From an uncultured Bacillota bacterium (GTDB lineage: Bacteria; Bacillota_I; Bacilli_A; RF39; UBA660): a stretch of 6,595 nt of DNA. The position numbers and the translations under genes were made by a program. The notes beneath the pieces were generated by a model that was given only the letters and a program-made list of their open reading frames with translations, was not told the origin of the DNA and did no database searches. Positions within the stretch are counted from its first letter, which is position 1. Each line of letters begins with the position of its first letter. Location of the stretch: assembly GCA_947176475.1 (NCBI GenBank), contig CAMWQX010000065.1:1-6595 (forward strand), in the 5' to 3' direction. Positions 1 through 5,479 of this stretch are shown piece after piece.

Positions 1-206
1 ATTCCATAATTATCCAGTTTTCTTAAATTGACAATATTTATTTCCGTAAATGATTGTTCTGTTATTATTTCATATAAAACATATTCTAAAAGATTAGATT
101 TAACATCGGGAGTATATGCATAGTTTTCTTCTTCTATCCCATCCATAAATCCTTCTAATATATCGCTAACGGATAAAGTATCACTATCCCAATCAATTTT
201 ACTCAC
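1..206 (-). CDS. Hypothetical protein, N-terminal part only (runs off the window)
   Basis: An open frame starts at a GTG codon (206-204) and stays open for 68 codons to the window edge, so the C-terminus is missing. The start is supported by the Shine-Dalgarno-like AGGTGG at 217-212, five bases upstream. The peptide begins MSKIDWDSDTLSVSDILEGF and is acidic near the start (EGFMDGIEEE). It has no signal peptide, membrane segment or motif that I recognise. It lies 49 bp after the pheT stop codon on the same strand, but the pheT terminator sits between them, so it is probably expressed separately or only by readthrough. A TATAAT at 230-225 could be a -10 box, but it would leave a leader of only about 12 nt and has no good -35 partner. 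The function is unknown. The RBS and uninterrupted frame make a real gene likely. Confidence 0.7.
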   Translation of the reverse strand, partial: MSKIDWDSDTLSVSDILEGFMDGIEEENYAYTPDVKSNLLEYVLYEIITEQSFTEINIVNLRKLDNYG

Positions 207-211
207 AAAGT

Positions 212-217
212 CCACCT
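212..217 (-). promoter_or_regulatory. Ribosome binding site that decides the GTG start at 206
   Basis: AGGTGG is a one-mismatch match to the AGGAGG consensus and lies five bases before the GTG at 206. Without it the GTG start would be hard to defend. There is no ATG close by in this frame; the next in-frame ATG is codon 20 and has no comparable upstream site. Confidence 0.6.
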
Positions 218-233
218 CGCTTTAATTATATAT

Positions 234-265
234 AAAAAAAGAAGATAATTCATCATTATCCTCTT
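234..265 (-). terminator. Intrinsic terminator of the pheST operon
   Basis: Read on the minus strand, the arm AAGAGGATAAT (265-255) pairs with ATTATCTTCTT (249-239) across the five-base loop GATGA. This gives 11 pairs, one of them G-U. The T-run 240-234 follows, with its first two bases closing the stem, and then TATATA. The 5' arm contains the last codons of pheT, and the stop codon (258-256) lies inside the hairpin. The stem is AT-rich and so weak by usual standards, but the layout of hairpin, U-tract and operon end is right. Confidence 0.75.
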
Positions 266-2622
266 AATTTGGCATTTAATTTACTTGTTACATCTTCAAT
301 AATTTTATTGAATACTTCCATAACTTCATCATCTGTTAAAGTTTTCGTTGGATCAACGAAAGTTAATTTATAAGCCATTGATTTCTTGCCATCTTCAATA
401 TTGTTATAAATATCGAAGATATCTATATTAGATAATAATCTTCCACCACTCTTCTTAATAACCGCTTCTATCTCACTATTAGTAGTTTCATTATCGACAA
501 CGAAAGCGACATCTTTAACCATTTCTGGATATTTATTAGCTTCCTTATATTTAATTGGTTTAATACTAGCCATCAATGGATTAATAGCTAACTCACAAAC
601 ATAGATATCATCTTTCTTTAATGATGGATGAATTCTTCCAATAATACCTATTGGCTTTCTATCAAGTAATATTCTAGCTGAAATACCAGGATGTAATTCT
701 TTTATATCCTTATCTACTTCAAAAGAATATCTATTCTTAAATCCTAAATAATCTAAGACATTTTCCACAATTCCCTTAAGTAAATAGAAATCAACTTTAA
801 TACTAGCATTATTCCAACTATTTGTAACATAATTACCCTTCATTAAAATAGCAACCTTCTGTGTTTCTTCATAACTAGCATCATATGTTTTAGATATTTC
901 ATATATTAAAATATCATTAACCTTACGAGCTTTATTATATTCATACGTATTAAGTAATGAAGGTAATATACTTGTTCTAATGATTGACTTATCCACACTC
1001 ATCGGATTTGGTAAAACAATATTTTCCATACCATCATATTTGAATGTACAAGCCATCTCCGGACTAGTTAAAGTATAAGTCTTACATTCATTTATACCTA
1101 AACTTCTAAGTCTTTTTGAAATCTCTTTTCTAATCTTAACATCTGGTGCATAAACACCTCTTCTAATTGGTACTCTTGGTAATGTTGAAACAAGATTTTC
1201 ATAACCATAGAATCTTCCAATTTCTTCTGCCAAATCATTAACATTAGCTTCAACATCTAATCTTCTTCTTGGAATAATTACATGGAATACCCCTTTATCA
1301 TAAGTATATTCAAAGTCTAATCTTTCTAGTTCAACTTTAACATCATCATCACTTATGACAATACCAAGCATCTTATTAATCTCTTCTGCTCTAAAGTCTA
1401 ACTCCTTAACCGTCTTATCTACTTTATCATGCGTAATCTCACCTGATAATACTTCTCCACCTGCATATTTTTCTAGTAAATAACAAGCACGGTTAATAGC
1501 AGCTATTGTATATTCGAAATTTAAGCCTTTACCATATCTAATCGATGCTTCACTTTTCAAATCTAATCTTTGTGCTGTTGTTCTAATAGATACCGAATCA
1601 AATATCGCAGATTCAATTAAAATTGTTGTCGTTGACTCATCAACTTCGGTATTTTCACCACCCATAACACCAGCAATACAAACTGCCTTTTCACCATCTG
1701 TAATAACGATATCCTTTTCATTTAATACTCTATTCTTTCCATCTAAAGTAATAATTTCTTCATTATCTTTTGCATTTCTTACTAATATTTTATTACCAAG
1801 TTTGTAATAATCAAAGAAATGCATTGGTTGACCATACTCAAGCATTACATAATTTGATATATCGACAACATTATTAATTGGACGCATTCCGGCATTAGTT
1901 AATCTCTTCTTGATAAAATCAGGAGATTCACCAATTTTTACATTCTTAACCATTTTAGCCATATAGAAAGGACACTTTTCGGTTTCGACACTTAAACTAA
2001 AATGATCTTTTATATTATCACTTATTTCCTTATAATCAGCAGGAGGTAATGTAACTTTTTTGCTTAATACAGTTGCCACTTCATAAGCAAAACCAATATG
2101 ATAATAAACATCATTATTACGACGCTTATGATAATCCAAATCATAAATCGTATCGTCTAAACATAAATATTCAATTGGATCTTCACCAACTTTGGCATCA
2201 CTACCTAACTCTTCAATTCCCTTAGCATAAGTTTCTTCTGTTTTCTCTTCTAAACCTAATTCAAACTTAGCACAAATCATACCATTAGATTCAACACCTC
2301 TAATTTTACCAGCCTTAATCTCAAAATCACCAGGTAATATAGCTCCAGGAAGAGCAACAATTACTTTAATACCTTTTCTTACATTAGGTGCTCCACATAC
2401 TATTTGGCAGACCTCATTACCTACATTAACCATACATACGTGTAAGTGATCACTATCAGGATGGTCCATACATTCTACAACTTCACCAATAACTAAATGA
2501 TCAATATGATTAGTAATAACACTCTCCACATTAAGACCACCACGTGTAACCTTAACGGCTAATTCTTCTAGATTTTCACCTTTAAGATCGACATAATCTT
2601 TAACCCAATTCATACTTATCAT
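256..2622 (-). CDS. pheT: Phenylalanyl-tRNA synthetase beta subunit
   Basis: This is the beta subunit of the cytoplasmic (alpha-beta)2 enzyme that charges tRNA-Phe. It binds the tRNA and hydrolyses mischarged Tyr-tRNA-Phe. The 788 residues match the usual length of about 800. Domains in order are: an N-terminal segment (MISMNWVKDYVDL), an EMAP-like OB tRNA-binding domain at about 40-150 (CGAPNVRKG, SNGMIC), the B3/B4 editing domain at about 210-385 (RPINNVVDISNYVM, QPMHFFD, GVMGG, LKSEAS), the B5 domain at about 400-475 (DLAEEIGRFYGYENL), a catalytic-like core at about 490-690, and a C-terminal ferredoxin-fold anticodon-binding domain at about 693-787 (KYPEMVKDVAFVVD, LTFVDPTKTLTDDEV). Editing residues R247, H268, E337 and A359 look conserved, aligned from memory. 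The first ATG is chosen because AAGGAG at 2639-2634 suits it, whereas Met4 would be too distant, and because its N-terminus aligns with other PheT proteins. It follows pheS by 2 bp and is co-transcribed and probably translationally coupled. The oddity is a degenerate TPNR-D motif at residues 160-175. Confidence 0.98.
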   Translation of the reverse strand: MISMNWVKDYVDLKGENLEELAVKVTRGGLNVESVITNHIDHLVIGEVVECMDHPDSDHLHVCMVNVGNEVCQIVCGAPNVRKGIKVIVALPGAILPGDFEIKAGKIRGVESNGMICAKFELGLEEKTEETYAKGIEELGSDAKVGEDPIEYLCLDDTIYDLDYHKRRNNDVYYHIGFAYEVATVLSKKVTLPPADYKEISDNIKDHFSLSVETEKCPFYMAKMVKNVKIGESPDFIKKRLTNAGMRPINNVVDISNYVMLEYGQPMHFFDYYKLGNKILVRNAKDNEEIITLDGKNRVLNEKDIVITDGEKAVCIAGVMGGENTEVDESTTTILIESAIFDSVSIRTTAQRLDLKSEASIRYGKGLNFEYTIAAINRACYLLEKYAGGEVLSGEITHDKVDKTVKELDFRAEEINKMLGIVISDDDVKVELERLDFEYTYDKGVFHVIIPRRRLDVEANVNDLAEEIGRFYGYENLVSTLPRVPIRRGVYAPDVKIRKEISKRLRSLGINECKTYTLTSPEMACTFKYDGMENIVLPNPMSVDKSIIRTSILPSLLNTYEYNKARKVNDILIYEISKTYDASYEETQKVAILMKGNYVTNSWNNASIKVDFYLLKGIVENVLDYLGFKNRYSFEVDKDIKELHPGISARILLDRKPIGIIGRIHPSLKKDDIYVCELAINPLMASIKPIKYKEANKYPEMVKDVAFVVDNETTNSEIEAVIKKSGGRLLSNIDIFDIYNNIEDGKKSMAYKLTFVDPTKTLTDDEVMEVFNKIIEDVTSKLNAKLRG

Positions 2623-2624
2623 AA

Positions 2625-3671
2625 TTATTCACTCTCCTTTCTATCAAAACTTTTTATTTCTCTTAAATCCGTATTATAAAATGTTCTAATATCATTAATA
2701 CCATATTTTAACATTGCACATCTTTCCGCACCAAATCCAAATGCAAATCCTGTCCAAACACTAGGATCATATCCACAATTTCTTAAAACATTTGGATGTA
2801 CCATACCAGCTCCACTTATCGTAATCCATCCACTATTTTTACAAAGTGAACAACCTTTACCATGACAAGCAAAACATGAAATATCTGTTTCTACGCTTGG
2901 TTCTGTAAATTGATAATATGAAGGACGGAAACGGGTAACACATTCTTCACCAAATAACTTTTTAGCAATAGTATCAAAGGTTCCCTTTAAATCACATAAA
3001 CTAATATCTTTATCAACAAGTAGACCTTCTATTTGCATGAATTGATGTGAATGAGTTGCATCATCATCATCTCTTCGATAAGTTTTACCTGGGCATATCA
3101 TACGCACTGGTACTTTACCTTCTCCTTTTAACATAGTTCTAGCTTGAACAGGAGAGGTTTGACTACGAAGTAAAATCTCATCACCCTTCAAATAGAATGT
3201 ATCTTGAGCATCTCTTGCAGCATGTCCTTTCGGAATATTTAAAAGTTCAAAGTTAAATCTGTCCTCTTCTACTTCTGGTCCATCGACAACATCATATCCC
3301 ATAGACATAAACACTTCTTCGACTTCCTCAATAACTTTCTCTAAGATATTTGGTGCACCCTCTGGTATTTTAGTTGCCGGCAAACTAATATCAATTACCT
3401 CATTATTAAGTTTTTCGTTTAATATCGCATTGTTTATTTCATTCTCTTTGTTTTCAAGTATTTCTGTTACCTCATTTTTTAAAGTATTCGAAATCATACC
3501 TACACTTTTGCGTTCTTCTGGGCTTAAATCTTTCATATTCTTTGTTAATTCTGTAATACGACCAGATTTACCCAAATACTTCGCTTTTAAATCAGCTAAC
3601 TCAGCTAATTTTTCTACTGTCTTTATCTCACTAAGTAAAGACTCTTTAATCTCACTCGCTAATTTTTCCAT
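2625..3671 (-). CDS. pheS: Phenylalanyl-tRNA synthetase alpha subunit
   Basis: This is the catalytic alpha subunit, a class II synthetase that activates Phe with ATP and transfers it to tRNA-Phe in the (alpha-beta)2 enzyme with PheT. From the ATG at 3671 it has 348 residues, close to the B. subtilis length. The N-terminal 90 residues look like the tRNA-binding coiled coil. The class II core follows: motif 1 near 115-140 (SMGYDVVDGPEVE), the LRSQTSPVQAR stretch (168-178), motif 2 (PGKTYRRDDDDATHSHQF, 194-211), QIEG (213-216), a Cys cluster C266-C269-C274-C277 before GWITISGAGMVHPNVL, and motif 3 (GFAFGFGAERCAMLKYG, 308-324) with the specificity-pocket alanine A310. An in-frame TTG at 3695 would add eight residues but lies in the U-run of the T-box terminator. 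The ATG at 3671 with AAGAGGG upstream is the real start. Expression is controlled by the T-box leader. At Q171 most PheS proteins I recall have His. Confidence 0.98.
   Translation of the reverse strand: MEKLASEIKESLLSEIKTVEKLAELADLKAKYLGKSGRITELTKNMKDLSPEERKSVGMISNTLKNEVTEILENKENEINNAILNEKLNNEVIDISLPATKIPEGAPNILEKVIEEVEEVFMSMGYDVVDGPEVEEDRFNFELLNIPKGHAARDAQDTFYLKGDEILLRSQTSPVQARTMLKGEGKVPVRMICPGKTYRRDDDDATHSHQFMQIEGLLVDKDISLCDLKGTFDTIAKKLFGEECVTRFRPSYYQFTEPSVETDISCFACHGKGCSLCKNSGWITISGAGMVHPNVLRNCGYDPSVWTGFAFGFGAERCAMLKYGINDIRTFYNTDLREIKSFDRKESE
2634..2639 (-). promoter_or_regulatory. Ribosome binding site of pheT, inside the end of pheS
   Basis: AAGGAG lies within the last codons of pheS (Lys-Glu-Ser-Glu), 11 bases before the pheT ATG at 2622. 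It decides the start at Met1 rather than Met4, which would be 20 bases away. Its position inside the upstream coding region suggests translational coupling of the two subunits. Confidence 0.75.
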
Positions 3672-3676
3672 ATTAT

Positions 3677-3683
3677 CCCTCTT
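3677..3683 (-). promoter_or_regulatory. Ribosome binding site that decides the pheS start
   Basis: AAGAGGG ends five bases before the ATG at 3671. It lies downstream of the T-box terminator U-run (3700-3694), so it is present only on read-through transcripts. It settles the start in favour of MEKLASEIKE over the upstream in-frame TTG at 3695. Confidence 0.85.
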
Positions 3684-3693
3684 TCTATTGAAC

Positions 3694-3752
3694 AAAAAAA
3701 CTCATAAATTAAAGGACGAGTTAATACCCGTGGTACCACCTTAATTCATGAG
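3694..3752 (-). terminator. T-box regulated intrinsic terminator upstream of pheS
   Basis: On the minus strand CTCATGAATTAAGG (3752-3739) pairs with the stretch 3715-3701 (CCTTTAATTTATGAG), with one G-U pair and one bulged base. Seven T residues (3700-3694) follow. The competing antiterminator pairs AAGG (3742-3739) with CCTT (3715-3712) and ACG (3731-3729) with CGT (3718-3716). This leaves the seven-base bulge TGGTACC (3738-3732). The two structures share the AAGG and CCTT segments, so only one can form at a time. Confidence 0.95.
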
Positions 3753-3909
3753 TTATTCATGCACTTAATCTTCTTAACGCGAATAAACGATTGATACTCC
3801 TATGCCTGAATTTCATTATATAAATTAATTTAGGATACTTTCAGCCGATGATATCCACTCTCTACTAAATACTTTATATAACTACTGAATGCATAATCCT
3901 TGCACCATT
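3694..3909 (-). promoter_or_regulatory. T-box riboswitch (tRNA-Phe sensing leader of pheST)
   Basis: The leader has the elements of a T-box. In Stem I, ATGC (3894-3891) pairs with GCAT (3805-3802). The specifier loop has AGTA (3886-3883) on one side and GAAATTCA on the other, with UUC (Phe) at 3810-3808. A 10-bp helix GTTATATAAA/TTTATATAAT (3882-3873 with 3824-3815) follows. Distally there is an AGAGAG bulge (3863-3858), a GGATA/TATCC helix and a GGCTGAAAG apical loop (3846-3838). Stem III is TTATTC/GAATAA (3786-3781 with 3758-3753). The conserved T-box sequence AAGGTGGTACCACG gives the bulge UGGU, whose last U fits the discriminator A of tRNA-Phe. Uncharged tRNA-Phe should stabilise the antiterminator and turn pheST on. 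The specifier agrees with the downstream gene. The 5' end is the predicted start site. A Stem II/IIA/B region seems to be missing. Confidence 0.96.
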
Positions 3910-3915
3910 ACAACT

Positions 3916-3944
3916 ATTTTATAACCAAAACTAAATTAAGTCAA
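3916..3944 (-). promoter_or_regulatory. Sigma-A type promoter of the pheST leader
   Basis: The -35 box TTGACT (3944-3939, 5 of 6 consensus) and the -10 box TAAAAT (3921-3916, 5 of 6) are separated by exactly 17 bases. The predicted start is an A near 3909, just before T-box Stem I. The -35 box begins on the base immediately after the stop codon of the upstream gene. Confidence 0.85.
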
Positions 3945-4463
3945 TTACTTTTGCATATCCGGATTAGATAATCCTAATCTGCGCAAATCTTCATTTTCTT
4001 TCCTTGTCGCTATCACTAATAATTGTTCATCATGTGATACTTCTCTATATGCTGTTGCTTCAAAAAATGATGGTCCAGCATAGGCAAAACGCAAAACCAA
4101 ATTGCGAACAAATTCAATAACATTTATTGGATAACTATTTCTATCAAACTCCATTGCTACATCGGCAACTGGTTCCGTCATTAATTTATACATTACATTA
4201 ATTGCCACATCTAATGTTTGAACATGCGTAAGTACCGAAAGCTTTGTAAGATATTTTTTATCTAACATTGCTCTTACACAAGCCTCCCAAGCCTCATGTT
4301 TTGATTCATGAATAACTTTTTTACCATCTTCAATCCATGAATCCATTTCATTATCAATTCTTCTATAAGCTTCTGTTCTTGCCAAAAGAGCAGCATACTC
4401 AACCTTTTCTAGGATATCATCAAGCATCTTTTTTGTTTCTTTTTTAACTTCCATATTTCCCAT
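3945..4463 (-). CDS. Uncharacterised helical protein, last gene of the three-gene operon
   Basis: I do not recognise this 172-residue protein. It appears almost wholly alpha-helical. A charged N-terminal stretch (residues 5-60, rich in Lys, Glu and Arg) could form a coiled coil. Amphipathic helices follow at about 70-100, then a more hydrophobic stretch (NVIEFVRNLVLRFAYAGPSF, 114-133), too charged for a clear membrane segment. No signal peptide, catalytic motif or cysteine pair is visible; the only cysteine is C62. The ATG at 4463 lies five bases after the stop codon of the preceding gene. Its Shine-Dalgarno match is weak (AGAAAAG), so an in-frame ATG at 4454 is an alternative and translation may depend on coupling. 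The TAA stop (3947-3945) touches the phe promoter. Its role is probably linked to that of the two upstream genes. Confidence 0.85.
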   Translation of the reverse strand: MGNMEVKKETKKMLDDILEKVEYAALLARTEAYRRIDNEMDSWIEDGKKVIHESKHEAWEACVRAMLDKKYLTKLSVLTHVQTLDVAINVMYKLMTEPVADVAMEFDRNSYPINVIEFVRNLVLRFAYAGPSFFEATAYREVSHDEQLLVIATRKENEDLRRLGLSNPDMQK

Positions 4464-4468
4464 CTTTT

Positions 4469-5476
4469 CTATATTAATCTTCTACCTATTAGCTTCTTCA
4501 TCTCTAATACATCATCTGGATTAGTATTCTTAACATCATTTAAAATAATTTCTTCATCTCTTTCGGTAACATCATTACCATTTAAGTAATAATCACCAAA
4601 TGATTTTAAGTAGCACAAAATGGTATCCATATTTTCTCTTCTTGATTTTTCAAAATGCCCTGGAACCCAAACTTTTCTTGTATTTACATCTATAACTTTC
4701 AACTCAGCATCTTCTCTAATCATATTATCATCATAAACATTACCAAGTTTATTTTTAAAATAGAAATGTTTCATAAATATCTCGGGATCCATATTATTCA
4801 TTTCAGTATAATAACCTAATAGATTTCCCTTTATACGACAAGCAACATCTGATAATCTACAAAAATGTCCATCAAATCTTGTTGGTTTATTTAAATCAAT
4901 AAATAAATATCTTGATTCAATAACATAATCCCAATTATGTTCTCTAATATAATATACATATTTATCACCAGATTTATAGATATCAACTGTAGCTTCACTG
5001 TCATCTATCTTTAAATCCTTAGAATAAAACCAAAATCCCTCTTTATTTCTTATAAATCTTGCCACATGTTCAAAATTATCTATACCCGTTCCTGGATCAC
5101 TTATAGTTAAACGATGTCTTCCAAAGTCAACCATATCATTAAAATCTTTTTTAGTCTCATATATAATATCATCTTCTAATCTAGTCATATAATTAACTAA
5201 TTCTCTTTCAACATGAAAAGTATAATCGCAAAGATTAGTCTTCCCCTTGCTGGCAACATATACCATTAATCTATCATATACCCATTTGTTAATCGGAATA
5301 ACCAACATTTCAAATGCGCGCTTTACTTGAGGAGCCATCTTTCTATTTTTATATCTATCCCACATTTTAATAATAACTTCATCTGGAGTATCACTACTTA
5401 TCCCAAGCACATTATAAGGATTAAAATCTCTTCTTATAGCATCTATCACATTGGCAAAATCATATCTTCTTTCCAT
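4469..5476 (-). CDS. Uncharacterised protein with a possible HPD-less J-like N-terminus
   Basis: This soluble 335-residue protein has no signal peptide or membrane segment. Residues 19-72 resemble a DnaJ J-domain: NPYNVLGISSDTPDEVI fits helix I and the start of helix II, MWDRYKNRK the basic end of helix II, APQVKRAFEMLV helix III, and INKWVYDRLM the terminal helix with its typical YDR. The HPD tripeptide and its loop, which stimulate Hsp70 ATPase, are absent. If the likeness is real, this is a J-like scaffold and not an active co-chaperone. The remainder (75-335) is rich in aromatic and charged residues (GFWFYSKDLKI, KYVYYIREHNWDYV), probably mixed alpha/beta, and matches no family I know. 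The ATG at 5476 has AGGGGG (5491-5486) upstream and follows the previous stop by 3 bp. The TAG stop lies 5 bp before the next gene, so all three are probably co-transcribed. The J-like call is from pattern only. Confidence 0.85.
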   Translation of the reverse strand: MERRYDFANVIDAIRRDFNPYNVLGISSDTPDEVIIKMWDRYKNRKMAPQVKRAFEMLVIPINKWVYDRLMVYVASKGKTNLCDYTFHVERELVNYMTRLEDDIIYETKKDFNDMVDFGRHRLTISDPGTGIDNFEHVARFIRNKEGFWFYSKDLKIDDSEATVDIYKSGDKYVYYIREHNWDYVIESRYLFIDLNKPTRFDGHFCRLSDVACRIKGNLLGYYTEMNNMDPEIFMKHFYFKNKLGNVYDDNMIREDAELKVIDVNTRKVWVPGHFEKSRRENMDTILCYLKSFGDYYLNGNDVTERDEEIILNDVKNTNPDDVLEMKKLIGRRLI

Positions 5477-5479
5477 TGC

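Noticed and set aside
225..230. TATAAT as a -10 box for the gene starting at 206
   Set aside because: The hexamer is perfect, but at 17-base spacing the -35 position reads ATGAAT (3 of 6), the leader would be about 12 nt, and it lies in the AT-rich terminator tail where such matches arise by chance.
256..2622. Possible UGA=Trp (Mycoplasma-type) genetic code, suggested by the low GC
   Set aside because: All Trp codons in the window are TGG and no gene is split by an in-frame TGA, so the standard code explains everything.
3693..3695. In-frame TTG as an upstream start for pheS, adding MFNRKRDN
   Set aside because: It lies inside the U-run of the T-box terminator, has no RBS, and the ATG at 3671 has AAGAGGG at proper spacing.
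3430..3744. Plus-strand open frame of 104 codons opposite pheS and the T-box terminator
   Set aside because: It is antisense to the well-supported pheS coding sequence and T-box leader, has low-complexity Phe/Ser-rich composition, and has no convincing RBS.
3753..3786. Hairpin TTATTC/GAATAA considered as a terminator of the upstream operon
   Set aside because: No U-run follows it. It fits Stem III of the T-box, placed just before the antiterminator.
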